From assembly GCA_035702665.1 (NCBI GenBank), contig DASSQD010000047.1:23866-87865 (forward strand): a DNA stretch of 64,000 bases, written 5' to 3'. This document shows positions 50,399 to 58,850 of the stretch, one piece after another (position 1 is the first letter of the stretch; the number at the start of each line of letters is the position of its first letter). This DNA is from VBDM01 sp035702665. GTDB taxonomy: Bacteria > Pseudomonadota > Gammaproteobacteria > Burkholderiales > SG8-39. A program made the position numbers and the translations under genes. The notes beneath the pieces were generated by a model, which worked only from the letters and a program-made list of their open reading frames with translations, had not been told where the DNA came from and ran no database searches.

Positions 50399-51522
50399 CA
50401 CAGGTCCCGGACCTGCGGCAGCACGCGGTCGCGGAAGAGCTCCATGCCCTTGCGTATAACGTCGTCGGGCAGCGTGCCGACCTTCACGGTGAAATTGAAG
50501 ACTCCGTGGCCGAGCTCGGCGTGGATGCGCTTGATCTGCTTCACGACCGTCTCGGGACTGCCGCACAGCACCGTGCCGCGCTCGATCTGCTCGTCGAGCG
50601 TGAGCGTGCGGCGCTTGTCGAGCCGGCTCTTCCAGCGGTCGCGGCTCTCCTCGCTCTCGAAATAGCGCGTCTTCTGCAGCACGATGCGCTGCGAGAGCTG
50701 CAAGCCGCCCATCAGCACCTCGTCGAAATACTTCAGTCCCTGGCCGAGCCAGCGACGCGCCTCCTCGTCGGTCTCGGCGATGCAGGTGTGCATGCCGACG
50801 AGGATGTTCTCGGGCGCCGGCTCCCAGCCGCCTGCTCTGGCCGCCTCCTTGTAGATGCGGATGCAATCCCTGCCGCTCGGCAGGTCGGCGAGCAGCACCA
50901 TGCCCATGGTGGCGCGCATCTCGGCGGCGAACTTCGCCGAGTCGGCGTTGCTCGCCGAGATCAGCAGCGGCGGATGCGGCTTCTGCATCGGCTTGGGCCA
51001 GATCGACACCTGGCGGTACTGGAAGTGCTTGCCTTCCCAACCGAAGGGCTCGGGCTCGGTCCAGGCCTTGAGGATCAGCTGCACCGCTTCGCGCTGCCGC
51101 TCCCAGGACTCGCCCGGCGGGATGTTGTACGCGAGGTACTCGTGCGGAATGCCGCGCATCAGCCCGGCGACCAGACGCCCGCCCGTCATGCAGTCGAGCA
51201 TCGCGTATTCCTCGGCTACGCGAATCGGGTTGTTGAGGGGAACCAGGTTCCCTGTGATGGCGATCTTCGAGCGCTTCGTGGAATACGCGAGCGCGCCGCC
51301 GATGAGGTTCGGATTCGCCATCATCCCGTAGGGGCTGAAGTGATGCTCGTTACAGCCCACCCAGTCGAATCCGCAGGACTCCGCGTGGATCATGCTTTCG
51401 ACGTACGTGCGGTAGAGCGCGCTCGCCTTCGCCGGGTCGAAGTAGCGGTTGGGGAACGGCCACTCGTGCGATTCCAGCTCCAGATGCGTGTAAGGCATCA
51501 GGTGGAAAAAGGAGAATTTCAA
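50398..51522 (-). CDS. LLM-class (luciferase-like) flavin-dependent oxidoreductase
   Basis: The protein has 374 residues from a TTG start. KFSFFHLMPYTHLE opens the barrel; GFDWVGCNEHHFSPYG (the NEHH motif), NNPIRVAEEYAMLDCMTGGR and KPHPPLLISASNADS are family landmarks. Such enzymes oxidise aldehydes, sulfonates, polyamino-carboxylates or other compounds with reduced flavin supplied by a partner reductase, which is not present here. The TTG at 51522 is chosen because it matches the family N-terminus; the next ATG (51498) would remove the first strand. It is the first gene of a three-gene leftward operon. Confidence 0.87.
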   Translation of the reverse strand: MKFSFFHLMPYTHLELESHEWPFPNRYFDPAKASALYRTYVESMIHAESCGFDWVGCNEHHFSPYGMMANPNLIGGALAYSTKRSKIAITGNLVPLNNPIRVAEEYAMLDCMTGGRLVAGLMRGIPHEYLAYNIPPGESWERQREAVQLILKAWTEPEPFGWEGKHFQYRQVSIWPKPMQKPHPPLLISASNADSAKFAAEMRATMGMVLLADLPSGRDCIRIYKEAARAGGWEPAPENILVGMHTCIAETDEEARRWLGQGLKYFDEVLMGGLQLSQRIVLQKTRYFESEESRDRWKSRLDKRRTLTLDEQIERGTVLCGSPETVVKQIKRIHAELGHGVFNFTVKVGTLPDDVIRKGMELFRDRVLPQVRDL

Positions 51523-51590
51523 TCCGGTCCCCGCTCGTGTTTGAGCGAGAGAATACAATAGATCAGTATTGCTGGCGCCTTCCGCGTACG

Positions 51591-51606
51591 TTGGGCAGCT
51601 GCCCAA
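51591..51606. repeat. 16-base perfect palindrome TTGGGCAGCTGCCCAA
   Basis: It lies between the end of the PAS gene and the start of the monooxygenase gene (69 bases before the TTG). A second near-palindrome, centred on GCACGTGC, follows at about 51609-51625. Either could be an operator for the monooxygenase operon or an end signal for the PAS transcript. Confidence 0.5.
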
Positions 51607-51627
51607 AGCCGCAGCACGTGCCGCGGA

Positions 51628-52848
51628 CTAGCGCCCCTTTCCGTTGCGGGAGGCGAGGAGCGCCCGATAACGCTCTTCCAGCTCGCGTGCCTGCGCTTCC
51701 GATTTCAGGCGCTGGGTGACGTCGTTGACTACGGCGAGGCGCGCGGGCTTGCCGTCGAACTCGAGATTGAAGGACACAATCTCGACGTCGATCGCATCGC
51801 CGTTCTTCTTGCGGTGCCGCGCCGCCCGCTGCATGTACGAGCGGCTCTGGTCCTGGAAATCCCGGAGGAGCTTGGCGATGTCCTCCGGGTATCGGAGCTG
51901 ATCGGCACTCATCGAGAGGAACTCGTCCCCGGTGTAACCGTACTGGGCCACTGCAGCTTGGTTGACGGCGAGAAAGCGCAGCGTCTTGGCCTCGACCACC
52001 CACATGGGGTGGGGATGGATCTCGAACAGCATCCGGTAGCGCTGCTCGCTGTCCTCGAGCGCTTTCTGCGCCTGCGCCCTCTCGGTGACGTCCTTGCCGA
52101 TGCCGTGGTAGCCCTTGAACCGCCCCTGCGCGTCGAAGATCGGCTCGCCGGTCACGCTCAGGTAGCGCGGCTCACCCTTGCCGTCCGTGCTCACGTAGAC
52201 GAAATCGGTGAAAGGCTCGTGCCGCTCCAGCTTCTCGCGATGCTGCTGCCAGACTCTCTCGGGAAGCGGCGCGATGCCGGGGAGCTCCCACCGCGTCTTG
52301 CCGGCGAAGAATTCCTGGCCGAGGCCGCGCTTTTCGACGCCGGGCAGCTCGACGAAGCGGAAATTCTCGTCCTGAGTCCAGTACCAGTCGGAGCCCATCT
52401 CCACCATCCGACGGAAGCGGGCCTCGCTCGCCCTGAGCGCCTCCTCGGCGAGCTTGAGCTCGGTGATGTCGTGGATCAGCGCGACGGAACATTGAGGCGT
52501 TCCCGATTCGTCCCTGACCAGCGTGCCCGTTATCCTCACCCAGACTGTCGACCCGCTCTTGTGCAGGTAGCGCTTCTCATAGACGCGCGATTGCGAGGTC
52601 GAAAGAAGCTCCTGCTGAAATTCCTCGGACGCCTGCCGATCATCGGGGTGCGTGATTTCCTCGAAGGACTTCTCAAGCAGCTCCTGCTCCTCGTAGCCGA
52701 GCAGGCGGCACAGCGCCTCGTTCACGCGCAGGAAGGTCCCGTCGAGCGAGCCGACCGCGACGCCGACCGCGGTCTGCCCGAAGAGCGAGTAAAAGAGCAC
52801 CTCGCCGTCAGGAACGACGAATTCGCGATGACGATCGGGCCCGTTCAT
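51628..52848 (-). CDS. Triple-PAS protein without an output domain
   Basis: The protein has 406 residues. Three PAS/PAC units are seen, about residues 18-140, 150-275 and 280-400. They are marked by HPDDRQASEEFQQEL, GYHGIGKDVTERAQAQKALE and FLAVNQAAVAQYGYTGDEFL, followed by the PAC end VVNDVTQRL. The chain ends in a short coiled coil (EAQARELEERYRALLASR), just where a GGDEF or kinase domain would normally begin. No frame with such a domain follows. It may be a signalling adaptor or a truncated sensor. There is no membrane segment. It stands alone. Confidence 0.88.
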   Translation of the reverse strand: MNGPDRHREFVVPDGEVLFYSLFGQTAVGVAVGSLDGTFLRVNEALCRLLGYEEQELLEKSFEEITHPDDRQASEEFQQELLSTSQSRVYEKRYLHKSGSTVWVRITGTLVRDESGTPQCSVALIHDITELKLAEEALRASEARFRRMVEMGSDWYWTQDENFRFVELPGVEKRGLGQEFFAGKTRWELPGIAPLPERVWQQHREKLERHEPFTDFVYVSTDGKGEPRYLSVTGEPIFDAQGRFKGYHGIGKDVTERAQAQKALEDSEQRYRMLFEIHPHPMWVVEAKTLRFLAVNQAAVAQYGYTGDEFLSMSADQLRYPEDIAKLLRDFQDQSRSYMQRAARHRKKNGDAIDVEIVSFNLEFDGKPARLAVVNDVTQRLKSEAQARELEERYRALLASRNGKGR

Positions 52849-53024
52849 GGTTCCCTGGTTCTCCTCAGGCAAGGACGCGTCTTCTCCGCCCGCGTGCCGG
52901 CACGTTTTAGAGAAGCAAGTCTCGCACCGGGCACAGCGCAGGGCAATGAAATATATTACGAAACAAAGCTCACGACGCTTGCCCGCATGCTTCTCGGGCC
53001 TTCCAGGCAGGATGCGGCAACTCC

Positions 53025-53038
53025 GTGCATTAATGCAC
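53025..53038. repeat. 14-base perfect palindrome GTGCATTAATGCAC
   Basis: It spans the stop codon of the S1/P1 nuclease gene (reading leftward ...CAT TAA). It could pair as a hairpin at the transcript end. It lies 177 bases upstream of the PAS gene start. Confidence 0.4.
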
Positions 53039-53941
53039 AGGCGCGCCGGCGTTCGGCAGATTCCAGCGCCCCTCCCTTTCCCCGCCCAGGACGTCGTTGA
53101 GCACGCGTGCGAGCCGCACCCCGGCCTTCCGGATCTGGAGGTCGACCACCGGCGCGGCGTCCACGTAGTAGCTCTCGCCGATCTCGACCACGCCCCGGAT
53201 CCGCTTGCCGCACGAAACCGCGAGCGGCGCGTAGACGCGGTCGCCCGCGAGCGCGTGGCTTTCCGCGATCCAGTCTGGGATCGATCCTTGCTCCCAGGCT
53301 TTGCGATCGGCCTCGGCGATCGGAGCCGAGACGAAGGCGCGCTCTCCGCCACGCTGGCGGACCCGCCTCGCGAGGATCTGCACATCCCAGACCGCGTGCA
53401 GATTGAGATTGCCGAAAGGCGGGTTCTCGCGCTCCCCGAAGAACGACACCTGCACGAGGTTGCCGCCGCGGTCGCCGCGGTTGGCGGCGTGCAGAGGTTG
53501 ATGAATGTCGCCGACCAGGTGCACGACCCACTTCAGCGCTTCGTTTCTGGCCCTCGGCCTTGCGCGCGGATCGGCAAGCACCTCGATCTGGCGCGCGAGC
53601 TCCGCCGACGCGCAACGCCCGCGGCGGCAATACCTTGCGTACTCCGCCGGGCCGCACAGCGAAACGTCGTCGTAGTGCCACGAGGCGCGGCGCCTGCCCC
53701 ATTCGAAGTCCTTGATCTCGTCCGCCCAGTTCGCGATATCGCCGAGCGTGCTCCGCCCCGAGGGCTCGCCGCCGGGCAAGCGGTCATACTTGAGCAGTTC
53801 GGATACCTGCGCGCGGGTCTTCGAGCTGAGATACCGCGCGGCAATGTCGCCCACCATGCGATGGCCTTCCGGACCCCAGGCGAGGGCCGGCGGCGACAGA
53901 GCGAGGAGAAAGATCCAGGTGGCCGCGCCGAGCCGCCTCAC
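53030..53941 (-). CDS. S1/P1-type nuclease, exported
   Basis: The protein has 303 residues. The GTG start overlaps the TctC (8) stop. The signal peptide ends SPPALA, so that Trp of WGPEGHRMVGDIA becomes the first mature residue, which in this family binds zinc through its N-terminus. The other zinc ligands are visible: Asp in IANWADEIKD, His in SWHYDD, HLVGDIHQPLH, and His/Asp in NLHAVWD. It cuts single-stranded RNA and DNA in the periplasm or outside. It is the last gene of a leftward operon that begins with a Ser/Thr kinase. Confidence 0.92.
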   Translation of the reverse strand: MRRLGAATWIFLLALSPPALAWGPEGHRMVGDIAARYLSSKTRAQVSELLKYDRLPGGEPSGRSTLGDIANWADEIKDFEWGRRRASWHYDDVSLCGPAEYARYCRRGRCASAELARQIEVLADPRARPRARNEALKWVVHLVGDIHQPLHAANRGDRGGNLVQVSFFGERENPPFGNLNLHAVWDVQILARRVRQRGGERAFVSAPIAEADRKAWEQGSIPDWIAESHALAGDRVYAPLAVSCGKRIRGVVEIGESYYVDAAPVVDLQIRKAGVRLARVLNDVLGGEREGRWNLPNAGAPVH

Positions 53942-54897
53942 TGCGGCTGAAACCCGATGTCGCGCGCGAGCTTGCCGTATTTCGCGTAGTCGCTGCGGAT
54001 CATCTCGCCGAAGAATTCCGGGGACTCGGTGACGATGATGAGACCCACGGCGACCATCTTGTCCGCGACGTCGTGCAGCTTCATTGCGCGGTTGATCTCC
54101 TCGTTCAGCACGCGGATGACCTCGCGGGGCGTGCCTGCGGGTGCGACGTATCCGAACCAGCCGCGCGAATCGTATCCGGGAACGGCGTCGGCGAAGATCG
54201 GCAGCTCGGGCTTGTTCGGCACGGGTACGGGATTGGTCACGGCGATGAGCCGGAGCCGTCCCGAGAGCACGTGCGGAGAGAGGCTGGTGTAGGCGCCGAT
54301 CCCGAGCTGCACCTGTCCCCCGATGACGTCGGTGGCGATCTGCGCCGCGCCCTTGTACGGGATGTGCTGGAAGGTGAAGCCTGCCATTGCCGCGAGGTTC
54401 TCGAACGCAAGGTGCGGAAAGCCACCCTCGCCGTTGGTCGCGAGCGTCAGCTTCCCGGGGTTCGCCTTGGCCCAGGCGACCATCTCGGACGCCGTCTTGA
54501 AAGGGACATTGGGGTTGGCGACCACCGCGAGGTAGTTCGTCGCGAGCACCGCGATCGGCACGAAATCCTTCAGCGGATCGTACGGAATCTTCTTGTAAGT
54601 GTGCGGCGCCACCACGAGATTGCCGCCCTGACCGACTCCGATGGTGTAGCCGTCGGCAGCCGCGTTCTTGAGGACTTCCATGCCGATCTGGCCGCTGGCG
54701 CCGGGTCGGTTCTCGACCACCATCTGCTGACCGAGATGTTCGGACGCTTTCGGCCCGATGAGACGCGCCAGGATGTCGGCAGCATCGCCGGGCGGGTACG
54801 GAACGATGACCTTGATCGGCCTCGTCGGGTAGTTCTGGGCCGTGGCGGTACCGGCGAGCGCGATCAGCGCAAAGCTCAATGCACCAAGCAGTCTCAT
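53938..54897 (-). CDS. TctC/Bug-type periplasmic substrate-binding protein (8)
   Basis: The protein has 319 residues. The signal peptide ends GTATAQ. YPTRPIKVIVPYPPGDAAD, VENRPGASGQIGMEVLKNAA, IPYKGAAQIATDVIGGQ and PNKPELPIFADAVPGYDS mark the family. AGAGGACGTC precedes the ATG. The PPGD loop departs from the usual PPGG. It lies between an alpha/beta hydrolase and the nuclease. Confidence 0.93.
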   Translation of the reverse strand: MRLLGALSFALIALAGTATAQNYPTRPIKVIVPYPPGDAADILARLIGPKASEHLGQQMVVENRPGASGQIGMEVLKNAAADGYTIGVGQGGNLVVAPHTYKKIPYDPLKDFVPIAVLATNYLAVVANPNVPFKTASEMVAWAKANPGKLTLATNGEGGFPHLAFENLAAMAGFTFQHIPYKGAAQIATDVIGGQVQLGIGAYTSLSPHVLSGRLRLIAVTNPVPVPNKPELPIFADAVPGYDSRGWFGYVAPAGTPREVIRVLNEEINRAMKLHDVADKMVAVGLIIVTESPEFFGEMIRSDYAKYGKLARDIGFQPQ

Positions 54898-54939
54898 GAC
54901 GTCCTCTCCCGTTCTGCGTCCATTCTAAGGCCGCCGCGC

Positions 54940-55767
54940 CTAAAGCTGCAGCGCTCCGTGCAGCCAGCTCGCGACCAGAGCCCCGACCGCCTCTTCGCGC
55001 CCGTTGTAAAAATGGTCGCAGTCGGGGACGATCTCCACCGTGCACGGACCGCCGGCGCGGGCGCTGAACTCCTCGGCCGGATACTGCTCGCGCGGCTCCT
55101 TATCGCCGCGCACGAATAGCGACGGGCACTTCACCTTCGAAGCGAGCTCGAGCGTGTCGGGCGTCTCGGTCAGGCGGTCGAGAAAGCTCTCGGCGCTGAT
55201 CGCATACCACCAGCCCGGCATCAGCATCAGCTCGCGGCCGCGCCCCGCCGTCACCATCTCTCTCGCCCGCGCGGCGAACTCCTCGACGCGATCGCCGACC
55301 ATCAGACCGCTTCTCGCCCCTTTCTGAACGATGTCCTTGCCGCCGCCGTGGGCCGACAGCAGCACCAGCGCCGGAGTCTTCGGGCGATCGGCGACATGGC
55401 GCACGGCGAGCATGCCGCCGTTGCTGTGGCCGATCACCACCGGGGTATCGAACCCGCGTGCGGCGAGAAAGCGCGCCGCGAGCCGGTTGTCCTCGATGCC
55501 TTCGGCGGCCGTCTGGAATGCGCCGCCTTCGGCCATTCGGTTCGAGCGCGTCGAGAGAACGTCATGCCCGCGCCGGTTGAACGCGAGGCACGCGAGGCCG
55601 ATGCGGACGAGCACGGGCGGCAGGAAGCGCAGCGGCCCGGTGTAAAAGTTCATGGTGTTCCCGTGGAGCAGCAGCGCCGCCCCCTTCGCGCGCCCGCCTT
55701 CGGGCTCGTAGTACAGGCCGTCGAGGGGCTGCGCGGCTGTGGGAATGGAGACCAGCTCCGCGCGCAT
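54940..55767 (-). CDS. Alpha/beta hydrolase (serine aminopeptidase S33-like)
   Basis: The protein has 275 residues. The nucleophile elbow is VIGHSNGGMLAV; ALLLHGNTMNFYTGPL and CLAFNRRGHDVLST are the oxyanion-hole region. The Asp/His pair is suggested by LFVRGDKEPRE and PDCDHFYNGREEAV. There is no signal peptide. It starts four bases after the end of the CocE gene and is probably co-transcribed with it. The length and motifs fit small-molecule esterases; the substrate is unknown. Confidence 0.87.
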   Translation of the reverse strand: MRAELVSIPTAAQPLDGLYYEPEGGRAKGAALLLHGNTMNFYTGPLRFLPPVLVRIGLACLAFNRRGHDVLSTRSNRMAEGGAFQTAAEGIEDNRLAARFLAARGFDTPVVIGHSNGGMLAVRHVADRPKTPALVLLSAHGGGKDIVQKGARSGLMVGDRVEEFAARAREMVTAGRGRELMLMPGWWYAISAESFLDRLTETPDTLELASKVKCPSLFVRGDKEPREQYPAEEFSARAGGPCTVEIVPDCDHFYNGREEAVGALVASWLHGALQL

Positions 55768-55771
55768 GCGG

Positions 55772-57481
55772 CTACTTCGCGGGGATGACCGGCAGGAGCA
55801 GATGGGTCTGGCGCTTCGCGCCGAAATGCAGGGTGACTTTTCCACCGAAAATGGAGAGCGGCCGGTCGGTCGGGTCGTCGTGGATGAAAGGCCCGCAGCC
55901 GCGCATCGGGTTCTTCATGTTCGTGAGCGAGGCCGCCTCGCCCCCGTGGTCGTAGTCCTTGCCGCGTATTGTGAGCGCGATGCGCCAGCCCCTGGGCACG
56001 ACGATGCAGGTCGGCCAGATCTCGACGTCCAGCTCGTAGGTCTCACCCGGAGCGAGCGGCTGCTTCTCGTCGTGGGTGTGGAAAGGCCGGTAGGGCAGCG
56101 AGCGCCTCGGATCGAGCTTCCTGTGCGAAGCGCGCAACCACCCCTGCCCGACCGGCGTCTTCGGATCGAGCGCGCCCTGGAACGAAACCTCCTTGCCCTG
56201 CGGATCGAACACGCGCAGTACCGCGAAGATGTCGGCGTCGGCCGTCGAAGAGGACACGAAGAGCTTCAGCGCCGACGGGCCGGTGATTTCCGTCTCCTTC
56301 TCGAGCGGCGGCGTGGAGAACGTCACCCCCTCGCCCATCGCTTCGTAGGCGATCGAAGCGTCCGCCGCGGCGGATCTCTCGGACAGCTTCAGTCCGTTCG
56401 GATCGAGATAAAGGCGTGTCCAATTCGTGCGCGCGAGTGGCCATTCGTTCTCGTGGCGCACCACGAACTTCTCGCCCGGATGGCGCACCTGGAGCTGCAC
56501 CCGCGGCTGCCCGTCCCAGCCGTTGTCGGCGCCCTTCAGGAAGTGATCGAAGAAGCGCTTCTGCAGCTTCACGCCGTAGTCGGTGTAGAACGGCGCCCAA
56601 TGCGAACCGCCGTGCGCTTCCAGCCATTTCTGCTTCGATCCCGCGCCGACGAAGCCCTCGAAGTTGCCGCGCGTGTGCAAGCCCTGCCCGCCCCAGTTCG
56701 CCGCGGACAGCAGCGGCACGGTTACCTTGGAGAGATCCGGGCTGCGCTCGGCGTAGTAGTCGTCCCACAGCTCGCGCGACAGGAACGACTGCCACATGTC
56801 CTCGCGGTTCCTTTCCAGCTCCGCAGGCGACAGCGTCTCCGGGCCACACACCAACTCGCCGGTGACGCGGCTCTTCGCGCCTCGCTCGCCCTGACCGTGC
56901 TGCACCGTCTTCACCTGCATGTCCTGCCAGTTCTTGCGAAAGGCGCAGATGATGCCTCCATGGCGCGCGCTCTCGCGGTAAGCGTCGTTCCAGCCCTCCC
57001 AGACGCAGATCGCGGCGAGGTGCGGTGGATGCGATGCGGCGGCGCGCCACTGGTTGCTCGCGTAGTAGGAGATGCCGTTCATTCCCACCTTGCCGCTCGA
57101 CCAGGGTTGCTTCGCCGCCCACTCGATGCACAGATGGATGTCTCGCGTCTCGCGCGGATTGTTGTGGCACAGATACCCGGGCGAGCGGCCGGCACCGCGC
57201 GAATCGATGCGCACGCAGACGTAGCCGTCGGGCACCCACTTCTCGGGATCGACGACTTCCCAGTTGGCGTAGCGGTTGCTGCTGCCCGCGACCGCGTCGG
57301 GAGTGTCGCGCGCCATGATCTCCCAGTTGCCCTTGTAGCCTTCCTGGAAAGCGAGCCCCTTGCCGTACGGGCCATAGCTGAGGATGACGGGATAGCGGCC
57401 CTCGGCCTCGGGTCGGAACACGTCGGCCCGCAGGGTGAGGCCGTCGTCCATCACGACCGGAACGTCCCAATCGATCTTCAT
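55772..57481 (-). CDS. CocE/NonD family alpha/beta hydrolase (paralogue 2)
   Basis: The protein has 569 residues. Ser138 in GMNGISYYASNQW is the nucleophile. VRIDSRGAGRSPGYL and the C-terminal jelly-roll (YRPFHTHDEKQPLAPGETYE, WPTCIVVPRGWRIALTI) match the copy at 13193-14893 in layout and in many motifs (LxLDPxxLxLS, EGVTFSTPPLE). There is no signal peptide. It follows the kinase gene by four bases. Substrates of the two paralogues are unknown; both sit in operons with a TctC receptor. Confidence 0.9.
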   Translation of the reverse strand: MKIDWDVPVVMDDGLTLRADVFRPEAEGRYPVILSYGPYGKGLAFQEGYKGNWEIMARDTPDAVAGSSNRYANWEVVDPEKWVPDGYVCVRIDSRGAGRSPGYLCHNNPRETRDIHLCIEWAAKQPWSSGKVGMNGISYYASNQWRAAASHPPHLAAICVWEGWNDAYRESARHGGIICAFRKNWQDMQVKTVQHGQGERGAKSRVTGELVCGPETLSPAELERNREDMWQSFLSRELWDDYYAERSPDLSKVTVPLLSAANWGGQGLHTRGNFEGFVGAGSKQKWLEAHGGSHWAPFYTDYGVKLQKRFFDHFLKGADNGWDGQPRVQLQVRHPGEKFVVRHENEWPLARTNWTRLYLDPNGLKLSERSAAADASIAYEAMGEGVTFSTPPLEKETEITGPSALKLFVSSSTADADIFAVLRVFDPQGKEVSFQGALDPKTPVGQGWLRASHRKLDPRRSLPYRPFHTHDEKQPLAPGETYELDVEIWPTCIVVPRGWRIALTIRGKDYDHGGEAASLTNMKNPMRGCGPFIHDDPTDRPLSIFGGKVTLHFGAKRQTHLLLPVIPAK

Positions 57482-57485
57482 GCGG

Positions 57486-58796
57486 TCAGCGGGTGAGGCG
57501 CGCGTTTGCGAGCTCCAGCCTGTCGGCGAGGTTCCGGACCAGCGCGCGCGTCAAGTAGAGCTGCGCGCCCAGGCTCATCCTGCCGACGGCATCCGGCCGG
57601 TACTTGGCGAGCAACAGGTCGGTGGCGGACTCGACCGTCGCATTGCGCGGCACCTCGCCGCCGCGGATATACGCCATCTCGCCGAAGCACTCACCCTCAT
57701 TGATCATGTTGAGCAGCCGCCCCTGCCGCGTGACCTTCGCCTGCCCCCGGCCGATGAAGTAGAAGCTCTTTCCCTTCGCGTTCTCGCTCACGATCGTCTG
57801 CTTGGGCGACACGCGCGCCCAGTCCCCGGCTCGCGCCAGTTCCCAGAACTCCGTATCGGAGAGGCCCGCGAGCATCTCGACCTTCTTGAGAACCATGTAT
57901 TTCTCGGTGTCGGGTATCGCGTCCGGCGGCAGCACTTCCTGCACGGCGTTCGACAGCGCCAGCGCGAACTCGCCCCAGGTCGGGAAGCGGTGCTCGGGTT
58001 TCTTCGCCATCGCACGCGCGACGATCGCGTCGAGCGATTTCGGCAGTCCGGCCCTCGCTTTGCTCGGTGCAAGCGGGTCCTCGCCCCGGATCTTGAGGCT
58101 CAGTGCCTCGAGTGTGTCGGCCGTGTACGGCTTCTTACCGGTGAGCAGCTCGTAGAGCACCACGCCGAGAGAGTACATGTCGCTGTGGAAGCCGACCTCG
58201 CGATCCGTCACCTGCTCGGGGGACATGTAGTAGGGCGACCCCATCGCGGCGCTCTGCACCGCGTGGCTCTTGCGCAGGTAGGCCGCGCCGAAATCCGAGA
58301 TCTTCACGTCGGTGCCCTCGGAAATCATCAGGTTCGCCGGCTTGATGTCGCGGTGGACCACACCTTCCTTGGCTGCGTACTCGAGCGCACCGCAGCACTT
58401 GAACGCGATCTGAAGCACGTCGGCGACCGGCAGCAGCTTGTCTGGCTTGACGTGCTGGGAGAGGTCGCCGCCCTTCACGTACTCCATGGCGATATGCCCG
58501 GATTCCTCCGCCACCACGGCGTCGAGGATGGCGACGATGTGCGGATGCCGGAGCTTGCCTGCGAGCGAGGCCTCGTTCTTGAACTGCGTTCGGTAAACCG
58601 ACCCGAATTCGGGATCGCGGAACACCTCGGGCTCTATCGTCTTGAGCGCGACCTCCCGCCCGGTGAAGGTGTCTGTGGCGAGGTACACCGTCCCGGTCGC
58701 GCCCTTGCCCAGCGCCCGCTGGATCTCGTACTTGCCGACCTGAAGGGTCAGGTCCAGCTGAACCGCAGGTTCCGGCACGCCCACTCCCGTCTGCAC
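57486..58796 (-). CDS. Ser/Thr protein kinase with C-terminal cyclic-nucleotide-binding domain
   Basis: The protein has 436 residues. Kinase motifs are complete: LGKGATGTVYLA at 29-40, Lys52 in VALKTIE, HRDIKPANL at 148-156, DFG at 168-170 and SPEQV near 192. From about 310 to 430 there is a cNMP-binding domain with KSFYFIGRGQAKV, EGECFGEMAYI and the phosphate-binding PRNATVES. No membrane segment is seen. The order (kinase first, cNMP domain second) is the reverse of eukaryotic PKG. It is the first gene of a leftward operon with CocE, a hydrolase, TctC (8) and the nuclease. Confidence 0.9.
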   Translation of the reverse strand: MQTGVGVPEPAVQLDLTLQVGKYEIQRALGKGATGTVYLATDTFTGREVALKTIEPEVFRDPEFGSVYRTQFKNEASLAGKLRHPHIVAILDAVVAEESGHIAMEYVKGGDLSQHVKPDKLLPVADVLQIAFKCCGALEYAAKEGVVHRDIKPANLMISEGTDVKISDFGAAYLRKSHAVQSAAMGSPYYMSPEQVTDREVGFHSDMYSLGVVLYELLTGKKPYTADTLEALSLKIRGEDPLAPSKARAGLPKSLDAIVARAMAKKPEHRFPTWGEFALALSNAVQEVLPPDAIPDTEKYMVLKKVEMLAGLSDTEFWELARAGDWARVSPKQTIVSENAKGKSFYFIGRGQAKVTRQGRLLNMINEGECFGEMAYIRGGEVPRNATVESATDLLLAKYRPDAVGRMSLGAQLYLTRALVRNLADRLELANARLTR

Positions 58797-58850
58797 CGCG
58801 ACATCCCGTCAGGGCGCTGATTGTGTCACATCCAAGCGTAGAATCGAAGC

